Shown here piece after piece: positions 57,860-64,000 of a stretch of DNA of 64,000 bases. Origin of the DNA: Neoaquamicrobium sediminum (GTDB lineage: Bacteria; Pseudomonadota; Alphaproteobacteria; Rhizobiales; Rhizobiaceae). Below the pieces are notes generated by a model. That model searched no databases, was not told the DNA's origin, and saw only the letters and a program-made list of their open reading frames with translations. The stretch covers positions 930,001 to 994,000 of the forward strand of contig NZ_JABETK010000002.1 of the NCBI RefSeq assembly GCF_013240295.1, read 5' to 3'. The position numbers and the translations under genes were made by a program. Position 1 is the first letter of the stretch; each line of letters starts with the position of its first letter.

Positions 57860-58160
57860 GCGGAGGCTGACGCCGCTGAAACGGGCAGAAGTGTGCTTGC
57901 CTGCGGCACTCTGCCCCCATGGGTTCGACAGCACCCTGTCGTGCGATCGACCATCGCTGAATTCAGCTACGGACCTAGTTTGCCCACGCAAATCGGTGAG
58001 ATGCCGCCGTGCGGAGATAGCCGAATCCAACGGATTGCCGCTGATCCCCGGAGGGCGTCAGGAAAGCTTTACAAACGGTGATTTCGACTGATCAATTATA
58101 TTCCGATGTGCCGGCCGACATCCGTCAAGCCTGCCGAGAATTCGGCCTCTCTAAGGAGAG
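57860..58160. other. Intergenic region without a supported gene
   Basis: About 300 bases between the hydrolase gene and tRNA-Leu. Short frames here show no RBS or family features. Just beside the tRNA 3' end (58147-58160) is CTCTC-TAAG-GAGAG, a small hairpin that could help end tRNA-Leu transcription on the minus strand, but it lacks a T tract. Confidence 0.4.
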
Positions 58161-58245
58161 TGGTGCGGTCGAGAAGACTCGAACTTCCACGGGTTGCCCC
58201 ACAGCGACCTCAACGCTGCGCGTCTACCAATTCCGCCACGACCGC
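58161..58245 (-). tRNA. tRNA-Leu (anticodon GAG)
   Basis: 85-nt class II tRNA with encoded CCA. On the minus strand, acceptor GCGGTCG pairs with CGACCGC, discriminator A; anticodon stem CAGCG/CGCTG encloses loop TTGAGGT, giving GAG; T-arm contains GTTCGAGTC. Divergent from lipB. Confidence 0.97.
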
Positions 58246-58419
58246 ACGTCACGAAAGGGCCGGTCGGAACCGGCTCGGCGCATGTAGCAAATCGGTATGC
58301 GGGGCACAAGTGTGTCGACACCGATTTGCGTACAATTACGAAAGCCGGACAATGTTCTACGAAACTGGACCTTTTTCCGGCAATCCCCCATATCAAAGGG
58401 AGCCTCAGGACAGCCAGCC

Positions 58420-59157
58420 ATGATCGAACGAAACCGGATGCAAGCCTTGTTCCTGCCCACCCTCGACGGCCCGCCCGTCGAGTGGCGAATCGAGCCGGGC
58501 CTGACGGACGACGAGACGGCCCTTGCGGTGATGGACGAGCGCGCCGCAGCTATCCGGGAGGCTGGCGCACCGGAGCTCGTCTGGCTGGTCGAGCATCCCC
58601 CGCTTTACACCGGCGGCACCAGTGCCGATCCGAAGGATCTGCTCGACAAGAACCGCTTCCCCGTCTTTGCGACCGGCCGTGGTGGTGAATACACCTATCA
58701 CGGCCCAGGCCAACGGGTCGCCTATCTCATGCTCGACCTGAAACGCAGACGCGAGGACGTTCGCGCTTTTGTCGCGGCACTCGAAAGCTGGATCATCGGC
58801 TCCCTCGCACGCTTCAACGTGAAGGGAGAGCGGCGCGAAGATCGCGTCGGCGTGTGGGTCACGCGACCCGACCGCCCGCCCCTGCCCGACGGAAGCCCTG
58901 CCGAGGACAAGATCGCCGCCATTGGCATTCGCCTGCGCCGATGGGTCAGCCTGCACGGCATCGCCGTCAACGTCGAACCCGATCTGACGCATTTCGGCGG
59001 CATCGTCCCGTGCGGGATCGCGGGCTATGGTGTGACCAGCCTGGTCGACCTCGGCCTGCCGGTCACCATGGATGATTACGACGTTGCGCTGAAATCAGCC
59101 TTCGAAGAGGTTTTTGGCGCAACGGAAAATTCCCCGAGCCTCACATCGAGCCAATGA
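58420..59157 (+). CDS. lipB: Lipoyl(octanoyl) transferase
   Basis: Transfers octanoyl from ACP to lipoyl domains; LipA then adds sulfur. 245 residues. Substrate loop [40 protein letters not shown] with the conserved GGxxTYHGPGQ, catalytic Lys in [20 protein letters not shown], and the catalytic Cys in [18 protein letters not shown] 58420 ([13 protein letters not shown]) fits family length; the longer frame from 58297 runs from the tRNA flank. Its 3' end overlaps the minus-strand 28-aa ORF. Confidence 0.96.
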   Translation: MIERNRMQALFLPTLDGPPVEWRIEPGLTDDETALAVMDERAAAIREAGAPELVWLVEHPPLYTGGTSADPKDLLDKNRFPVFATGRGGEYTYHGPGQRVAYLMLDLKRRREDVRAFVAALESWIIGSLARFNVKGERREDRVGVWVTRPDRPPLPDGSPAEDKIAAIGIRLRRWVSLHGIAVNVEPDLTHFGGIVPCGIAGYGVTSLVDLGLPVTMDDYDVALKSAFEEVFGATENSPSLTSSQ

Positions 59158-59227
59158 GCAGCGCCATGGCGGTGACGAAGGCGCTCATCGTGACGAGCGA
59201 AAGGACATCCTGAACGAACTCGGCCAT
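59141..59227 (-). CDS. 28-residue single-pass membrane protein
   Basis: ATG 59227 is preceded by AGGAGAG at ideal distance. The product ([20 protein letters not shown]...) is a short N-terminal amphipathic part plus one membrane helix ending LLIGSM. A sigma-70 promoter with a 17-base spacer lies upstream (59256-59284), overlapped by a near-match to the alphaproteobacterial LexA box. Size and topology recall Caulobacter SidA, a 29-residue SOS-induced division inhibitor; there is no sequence proof. It ends inside the 3' end of convergent lipB. Confidence 0.6.
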   Translation of the reverse strand: MAEFVQDVLSLVTMSAFVTAMALLIGSM

Positions 59228-59255
59228 TTCTCTCTCCTGTATTCGTTGTGTATCC

Positions 59256-59284
59256 CTTATGTTTCCATTTTGTTCTCATGTCAA
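59256..59284 (-). promoter_or_regulatory. Sigma-70 promoter with LexA-like box before the 28-aa ORF
   Basis: On the minus strand, TTGACA (59284-59279), 17 bases, CATAAG (59261-59256). Between them is GAAC-N7-AAAC (plus strand GTTT-N7-GTTC, 59261-59275), one base from the alphaproteobacterial SOS box GAAC-N7-GAAC. Position between -35 and -10 would allow LexA repression. Confidence 0.5.
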
Positions 59285-59432
59285 GCGCAGACGTGACGAT
59301 GCGTCAGCGCATCGCGACGCGTCCCCGGATAGACGCGCGACCGGCTTTTGCTCTCAATGTAGATGTAGACTGTAGGCGTTTCGAACCCGCGCGCCGGTCA
59401 CTGTCGCCACGAGGCTGAAGGCGGCGCCCTTC

Positions 59433-59960
59433 TCAGACCTCGTTCAGTCCATTTCTGAAACGGCGCGCGTTGGCGACATAACTTTCCGCGGAAAGGCGCA
59501 GGCGCGCTGCCGCCTCGCCATCCAGCTCGCGCACGACCTTGGCAGGCGACCCGACGATCAGCGAATTGTCGGGAAAAACTTTGCCTTCGGTGATCAGCGC
59601 GCCGGCGCCGACCAGGCAGTTGCGCCCGATGCGCGCGCCGTTGAGTACGATCGCGCCCATGCCGACGAGGCTGTTGTCGCCGATCGTGCAGCCATGAAGG
59701 ATCGCCCGGTGACCGATCGTGCAGCCCTGCCCCACCGTAAGCGGAAAGCCCATATCGGTGTGCAGGACGCAATGTTCCTGAACGTTGGATCCGTCGCCGA
59801 TCTCGATCAGTTCGTTGTCGCCGCGCAGCACCGCGCCGAACCATATGCCCACGGCCCTGCCGAGCTTGACCTTGCCGATCAGCTTCGCATCCGGCGCGAT
59901 CCAGATTGTCGGTTCGTCATCGATCTGTGGTGCGTGGCCATCAAGCGCGTATACGGGCAT
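59433..59960 (-). CDS. Gamma-carbonic-anhydrase-like hexapeptide-repeat protein
   Basis: 175-residue left-handed beta-helix protein. Hexapeptide rungs run from [14 protein letters not shown] to [23 protein letters not shown]. Metal-binding histidines in QEHCVLHTD and [10 protein letters not shown] match the gamma class (three His shared between subunits). Relatives (YrdA, PaaY) include active and inactive members, so carbonic anhydrase activity is not certain. Confidence 0.92.
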   Translation of the reverse strand: MPVYALDGHAPQIDDEPTIWIAPDAKLIGKVKLGRAVGIWFGAVLRGDNELIEIGDGSNVQEHCVLHTDMGFPLTVGQGCTIGHRAILHGCTIGDNSLVGMGAIVLNGARIGRNCLVGAGALITEGKVFPDNSLIVGSPAKVVRELDGEAAARLRLSAESYVANARRFRNGLNEV

Positions 59961-59984
59961 GTCTTTCCTCCGAACGGGTGGTGG

Positions 59985-60311
59985 TCACCCTAGGAGCCTC
60001 GACACGAGAAGCGCAAGCTCAACCGCAAGCACACCGAGAGCCATCGCCCAGATTCCAGCGCCGACCGCGCATAATGCCGCCGCGGTCCAGTCGATGGCGC
60101 CTGCCCGTCGTGCAGCAATCACCTCGTTGGTGAGCATGAACGGGCCTGCGGCCACCATCAGCGCCAGTGAGAACCCGAATCGTTCACGCCTGACGAAGGG
60201 CGGGTGAAACCCGAGCCGTCGCCCGGCCACGAGCTCGAAAATCGCCCCGGCAAGGCCGCACAACGTCAAACCGACGGCGAAAGCATAAGCCATGAGAGCA
60301 AGCGAGTGCAT
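59985..60311 (-). CDS. Small multi-pass membrane protein of unknown function, 108 aa
   Basis: Three to four membrane segments: ALMAYAFAVGLTLCGLAGAIF, SLALMVAAGPFMLTNEVI, ALCAVGAGIWAMALGVLAVELALLVS. The form resembles a conserved rhizobial family of about 100 residues. It follows the same direction as the gamma-CA gene, 24 bases upstream. No function known. Confidence 0.78.
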   Translation of the reverse strand: MHSLALMAYAFAVGLTLCGLAGAIFELVAGRRLGFHPPFVRRERFGFSLALMVAAGPFMLTNEVIAARRAGAIDWTAAALCAVGAGIWAMALGVLAVELALLVSRLLG

Positions 60312-60434
60312 TGTTTACGCTCCGTTTACCATGCGGAGGCGATCTTCCCGACATGGCAATCGGCATCGCAGCAAGAAGCATGCCGGACATCCTGTCCCGG
60401 AAGGGGACGAGCATAATAGGAACAGGCGACGAAC

Positions 60435-61172
60435 GTGCGCGCAGACATGCTGCAGGAATCGCAAGGCGCCGACGCCAGCCCCCTCCGCTCCCGCTTCATG
60501 GCACGCGTATTTGTGGCCTTTCTGGTTCTTGCCGCGCTTTCGGCCATCATCAGCGTGGCTGGCAAATGGTGGGGTCGGTCGATCGCCTTGGCCGGCCACA
60601 GCGACGACACCACCATTCGTGAGGTTGTGATCGGCAACAATGTCCTGGCCGTGCCAGCCAACATGATCCGTTTCGAGACGGCTCGCCGCAGCGGCGTCAC
60701 CGCGCGCCTCAACCTGTACGCGCGCTGGCCGCAGATGGATGGCTACAGCAATGATGCGCGAGACGATTTCAACCACGCAGGCAACACGCGCAATATTCTG
60801 TTCCTGTCCTTCGACGAGCCCATCATGTCGCGCGACATGAGCGGCCGGTTCGAGCCGATCTATCGTGCCCTGATCGAAGGAGAAGGGCGCGCCGGACCGG
60901 GCGGCCTCACCGTCTATCGGTTTAGCGAGAAATCAGGTTATGTCGATGAAGTGCTCGTCGTCGGCGACGAGGACGGCTCTGCCCCCTTCGTCGCACGCTG
61001 CCTTTCGGGCCCGGCTGCGCGAGAGTCGCTCGCGCCTTGCGAGCGTGACATCCACATCGCCGACGGCCTGAACCTCACATACCGCATGCCGGCGGAATTG
61101 GCCGGATCATGGCGCGAGGTGGACGCTGCGGTGAAGAAGATGGCGGCCGGCCTGCTGCAGACCGGCCAATAG
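60435..61172 (+). CDS. Conserved rhizobial single-pass membrane protein, 245 aa
   Basis: Short cytoplasmic N-terminus, one membrane segment (FVAFLVLAALSAIISVAG) and a periplasmic domain of about 200 residues with FDEPIMSRDMSGRFEPIYRALIEG and APFVARCLSGPAARESLAPCERDIHIADGLNLTYRMP, where two cysteines could form a disulfide. Start GTG 60435 or ATG 60447. No known family function. Divergent from the 108-aa gene; ends four bases from DUF3126, convergent. Confidence 0.78.
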   Translation: MRADMLQESQGADASPLRSRFMARVFVAFLVLAALSAIISVAGKWWGRSIALAGHSDDTTIREVVIGNNVLAVPANMIRFETARRSGVTARLNLYARWPQMDGYSNDARDDFNHAGNTRNILFLSFDEPIMSRDMSGRFEPIYRALIEGEGRAGPGGLTVYRFSEKSGYVDEVLVVGDEDGSAPFVARCLSGPAARESLAPCERDIHIADGLNLTYRMPAELAGSWREVDAAVKKMAAGLLQTGQ

Positions 61173-61176
61173 TGGC

Positions 61177-61386
61177 TCAGGCCAGATCGACGTCGAGAAT
61201 CGCCATCGAGAAATTGTAGGAAAGATCGCCGTCGTCATCGTCCCGGAAGATGATGCCGAGAAACTCGTCGTCGAGGTACAGCTCGCAAGAATCGTCCTTG
61301 CGCGGACGCGCCTTCACCTGAAGCTGCGGGTTCTGGAACGTGCGCTTGAAATAGGCGTCGAGTTTCCTGATTTCTTCGGGTTTCAA
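61177..61386 (-). CDS. DUF3126-family protein, 69 aa
   Basis: KPEEIRKLDAYFKRTFQNPQLQV, RKDDSCELYLDDEFLGIIFRDDDDGDLSYNF and terminal MAILDVDL are the family pattern, known only from alphaproteobacteria and without function. TTG 61386 is chosen because GGAGAGCAGG precedes it and the length matches the family; the longer frame to 61449 adds non-homologous residues. Confidence 0.88.
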   Translation of the reverse strand: MKPEEIRKLDAYFKRTFQNPQLQVKARPRKDDSCELYLDDEFLGIIFRDDDDGDLSYNFSMAILDVDLA

Positions 61387-61498
61387 ACCTGCTCTCCAGT
61401 GGGCTCTCTGCTTGCGTTGCAGCGCTTCTGACACGCCGAACACGACCATGTAAAGCCCGCGCCGGAGCTTTCAAGATGCCTGAAGGGAAACGTTCCCG

Positions 61499-62320
61499 TC
61501 AGCTTTCGGCGGCCAGCAGCTGGTCCATCGCTCGCGAAGGCTCGTCGCAGCCGGCTTCCCCGACAATGCGTGCCGGCACGCCGGCCACGGTCTTGTTGTT
61601 GGGGATAGATGTCAGCAGCACAGAGCCCGCCGCCACCTTGGAACAATGGCCCACCTCGATATTGCCGAGAATCTTGGCCCCTGCGCCGATCAGCACGCCG
61701 TGGCGAATCTTCGGATGGCGGTCGCCGCCAGCCTTGCCGGTACCGCCAAGCGTTACGCCATGCAGCATGGAGACGTTGTCCTCCACAAGCGCCGTCTCTC
61801 CCACGACAAGGCCGGTGGCGTGGTCGATGAAGATGCCCTTGCCAAGCCGCGAAGCCGGATGAATATCGGTCTGGAAAATCGCCGATGACCGGCTCTGTAG
61901 ATAGAGCGCGAAGTCCTTGCGGCCATTGTGCCAAAGCCAGTGCGCCAAACGGTGCGTCTGGATCGCATGGAAACCCTTGAAGTAGAGCACCGGCATCAGG
62001 AACCTGTCGCAGGCCGGGTCGCGGTCGTAATAGGCCTGGATGTCGACGCGAACCGTCGTGCTCCATTCCGGCGTCTCGCGCACCATCATCGCATAGGTCT
62101 GGCGGATCAGGTCGGCCCCGACATCGGGATGATCGAGCCGTTCCGACAGGCGATGGATGACGGCGCCCTCGAGGCTGTCGTGGTTGAGAATGGTCGAATA
62201 GAGAAACGCCGCCAAGAGCGGGTCGCGTTCAACCGCTTCCGTGGCCTCGCGCCGGACCGCCGACCAGATCGGATCGACAGGCTGGATCGCCTCGGATCGC
62301 GCCACGCTGCTGCTGCTCAT
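61499..62320 (-). CDS. cysE: Serine O-acetyltransferase
   Basis: Makes O-acetylserine for cysteine synthesis. 273 residues from ATG 62320 (GGGAGG upstream). Helical N-terminal domain (DPLLAAFLYSTILNHDSLEGAV; DPACDRFLMPVLYFKGFHAIQTHRLAHWLW), then the left-handed beta-helix with DIHPASRLGKGIFIDHATG (catalytic Asp/His), HGVTLGGTGKAGGDRHP and IPNNKTVAGVPARIVG. The C-terminal tail that binds OASS is short. Divergent from the enoyl-CoA hydratase gene. Confidence 0.95.
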   Translation of the reverse strand: MSSSSVARSEAIQPVDPIWSAVRREATEAVERDPLLAAFLYSTILNHDSLEGAVIHRLSERLDHPDVGADLIRQTYAMMVRETPEWSTTVRVDIQAYYDRDPACDRFLMPVLYFKGFHAIQTHRLAHWLWHNGRKDFALYLQSRSSAIFQTDIHPASRLGKGIFIDHATGLVVGETALVEDNVSMLHGVTLGGTGKAGGDRHPKIRHGVLIGAGAKILGNIEVGHCSKVAAGSVLLTSIPNNKTVAGVPARIVGEAGCDEPSRAMDQLLAAES

Positions 62321-62430
62321 CGGGACCTCCCGTGTCAAACGCCTTGCTTTGGGCCGGTGCGAACCATAATCCCTTTGCAGTGTCAAATGAACCGCATTTT
62401 CCTGAACGCGCGTTCAATGGGATTGGTCGC

Positions 62431-63234
62431 ATGCCGGATCACGTAATCGCGCAAACCGAGTTTCTCAACGTGGCACGCGCCGAAAACGGCGTCGTGACCG
62501 TCACGATCGAGAGATCCGCCCGCAAGAACGCCATGTCGCAGGCGATGTGGCGGGCCATGACATCCCTGTTTGAGGGGCTGGCTGGCGATTCCACGATACG
62601 TGCCGTCATTCTCACCGGCGCCGGGAGCGACTTCTGTGCCGGGGCGGACATTACCGAGTTCGATACCGTTCGCGGCAGTGCGGAAAAGGCGCGCCAATAC
62701 GAGGCCGAAAATTCCGCCACCTTCGCCGCCATCCGGCACTGTCCTGTTCCCACAATCGCGGCGATCAGGGGCATCTGCTTCGGTGGCGGGTTCGGCATGG
62801 CGGCTGCGTGCGACCTGCGGATCGCGTCCACCACCGCGCTGTTCAGCGTTCCGGCCGCACGGCTTGGCCTCGCTTATCCCGTCGACGCCATGGCCGACAT
62901 CGTTCAAGCGCTCGGGCCGCAACTGGCCAAATATCTGACTTTCTCGGCTGCACGCCTCGACGCGCAAGCCGCACTGGACGCAGGGTTCCTGCTGGAGATC
63001 GTGGAACCTGGCGGCCTAGACCTGCGCGCGACCGAACTCGCGGCAACGATAGCGGCCAACGCACCGCTGTCCGTGAAGGCATCCAAGGCCTCGATCCGAG
63101 CAACGCTGACAGGCAGCGCAGCGGATGCGGCCGTTGCGAGTAAGCTTGGCGACGAGACATTTGAAAGCGCCGACTATGCCGAGGGCCGACTGGCCTTCCG
63201 TGAAAAGCGAAGAGCGCTTTTCCAGGGCCGTTGA
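62431..63234 (+). CDS. Enoyl-CoA hydratase/isomerase-family protein
   Basis: 267-residue crotonase-fold protein. Oxyanion-hole segments: VILTGAGSDFCAGADITEFD and AIRGICFGGGFGMAAACDLRIAS. At the second catalytic position the region reads ARLGLAYPVDAMADIVQALG; the Glu of classical hydratases is not obvious, so dehydratase, isomerase or hydrolase activity is possible. ATG 62431 is the family start. Confidence 0.88.
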   Translation: MPDHVIAQTEFLNVARAENGVVTVTIERSARKNAMSQAMWRAMTSLFEGLAGDSTIRAVILTGAGSDFCAGADITEFDTVRGSAEKARQYEAENSATFAAIRHCPVPTIAAIRGICFGGGFGMAAACDLRIASTTALFSVPAARLGLAYPVDAMADIVQALGPQLAKYLTFSAARLDAQAALDAGFLLEIVEPGGLDLRATELAATIAANAPLSVKASKASIRATLTGSAADAAVASKLGDETFESADYAEGRLAFREKRRALFQGR

Positions 63235-63334
63235 ACTCGGCGGGTGGTTCCTGCCAGCATGTTGTCAGCATCCCGACTTGCCCGAATGGCGGTTTTCGGG
63301 TGGATGAAGCGATGACCGCTCGTAAGCTCCAGCC

Positions 63335-64000
63335 ATGACGATTCTCGTTTCCAACCGCCAGGCTCGCCGCCATCTTCTTGCCCTTTGCGGCCTCGATGGC
63401 AGCCGGACCGGCCCGATGCGCAAGGATGAACTGGCCGCGACCATCGCCGATCTGGGATTCGTACAGGTCGACAGCGTCAACGTGCTCGAGCGTGCGCATC
63501 ACCACATCCTCTTCTCGCGCAGCCAGACCTACCGCCGCCGCGATCTGCAGACGCTGGTGGAAAAGGACGGCGCGCTGTTCGAGAACTGGACCCACGACGC
63601 GTCGATCATCCCCAGCGCCTTCTTCCCCTACTGGCGGCACCGCTTCGAGCGGGAGAAGCAGCGGCTGCGCACACGCTGGAAGGGCCATTTCGGTACTGAA
63701 GGCTTCGACGACGACCTCACACGCGTGCTTGCTCACATTGCCGACAACGGCCCGGCCATGGCGCGCGACTTCGAGGGCGACAAGCCTTCCTCCGGCTGGT
63801 GGGACTGGCATCCCTCCAAGGCCGCGCTCGAGTTCCTGTGGCGCACAGGCGACCTGGCTATCGCCCGCCGTGAGGGCTTCCAGAAGGTCTATGACCTGAC
63901 GGAGCGGGTGATCCCCGACGATCACCGGCGCGACGAAGTCGAGCACGATGCCTTCGTCGACTGGGCATGCAGGCAGGCGCTCATGCGCCTCGGCTTTGCC
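63335..64000 (+). CDS. YcaQ/AlkX-like winged-helix DNA glycosylase family protein, 3' truncated by window
   Basis: Open from ATG 63335 to the window end (222 residues so far). Begins ILVSNRQARRHLLALCGLDG, then IADLGFVQVDSVNVLERAHHHILFSR with the QVD sequence near the QxQ/QxD catalytic site reported for interstrand-crosslink glycosylases, and DGALFENWTHDASIIP. This matches the winged-helix DNA-binding-domain family (COG3214), whose YcaQ members unhook DNA crosslinks. C-terminus not in the window. Confidence 0.85.
   Translation, partial: MTILVSNRQARRHLLALCGLDGSRTGPMRKDELAATIADLGFVQVDSVNVLERAHHHILFSRSQTYRRRDLQTLVEKDGALFENWTHDASIIPSAFFPYWRHRFEREKQRLRTRWKGHFGTEGFDDDLTRVLAHIADNGPAMARDFEGDKPSSGWWDWHPSKAALEFLWRTGDLAIARREGFQKVYDLTERVIPDDHRRDEVEHDAFVDWACRQALMRLGFA

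Noticed and set aside
59114-59296. 60-aa plus-strand ORF at the lipB 3' end
   Set aside because: It is the antisense shadow of the 28-aa minus-strand ORF and its promoter, without RBS.

Overview
The window is chromosomal DNA of a GC-rich alphaproteobacterium of the order Hyphomicrobiales (Rhizobiales), most like the Mesorhizobium/Aquamicrobium/Aminobacter group (Phyllobacteriaceae). This rests on gene order (dusB-ntrB-ntrC-ntrY-ntrX-trkA-dat-hfq-hflX; lpdA-lipA-ratA/cinA-ispDF; rlpA-dacA-tmk-holB-metG-tatD) and on protein style; no rRNA is present to place the organism more exactly.

Layout. 1-5.4 kb: end of a GDSL hydrolase, lpdA, lipA, a small P-loop kinase-like gene, a RatA/COQ10 protein, and cinA/ispDF on the other strand. 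5.5-17 kb: the nitrogen and redox two-component block (dusB-ntrBC, ntrYX), trkA, a D-amino-acid aminotransferase, hfq and hflX. 17-19.3 kb: an ECF41 sigma factor with its carboxymuconolactone-decarboxylase partner and a textbook ECF41 promoter, then mazG. 19.4-23.2 kb: metH behind a perfect 20-bp palindrome. 23.2-32.7 kb: a catabolic/transport cluster (NTF2-like, DSD1-type PLP enzyme, RpiR regulator, CUT1-type ABC transporter, SDR, RidA, M81 MlrC-like metallopeptidase) with an RpiR/HexR-like operator in the divergent promoter. 32.9-41 kb: GFA protein, then the leftward housekeeping series rlpA, dacA, tmk, holB, metG, tatD and an MBL-fold hydrolase. 41.2-56.7 kb: a tRNA-Ser(UGA) carrying an integrated element of about 15.4 kb bounded by a 14-bp direct repeat of the tRNA 3' end. 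56.9-64 kb: an alpha/beta hydrolase, tRNA-Leu(GAG), lipB, a tiny membrane protein ORF, a gamma-carbonic-anhydrase-like protein, two conserved rhizobial unknowns, DUF3126, cysE, an enoyl-CoA hydratase and a YcaQ-like glycosylase cut by the window end.

The integrated element is the most unusual part. It is compact, with mostly overlapping genes, and carries a tyrosine integrase, an AlpA-like regulator, HNH proteins and a winged-helix gene that contains four 18-bp palindromic iterons inside its coding sequence, like the lambda O/ori arrangement. It also has a block of small proteins, a 1256-residue phage-internal-protein-like product and an 817-residue beta-helix tailspike. No terminase, portal, major capsid or tail-tube gene is recognisable. 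A phage satellite or heavily reduced prophage that carries its own host-recognition and ejection genes is the best reading, but this is inference.

The second broad message is technical. At least a dozen genes, including essential or near-essential ones (lpdA, tmk, holB) and metH, are broken by single-base indels. Most are a lost base in a homopolymer, and undoing one base restores a full-length family member each time. This pattern fits uncorrected sequencing or assembly error far better than real pseudogenes, so frameshifted genes are annotated here as CDS over their full intended span.
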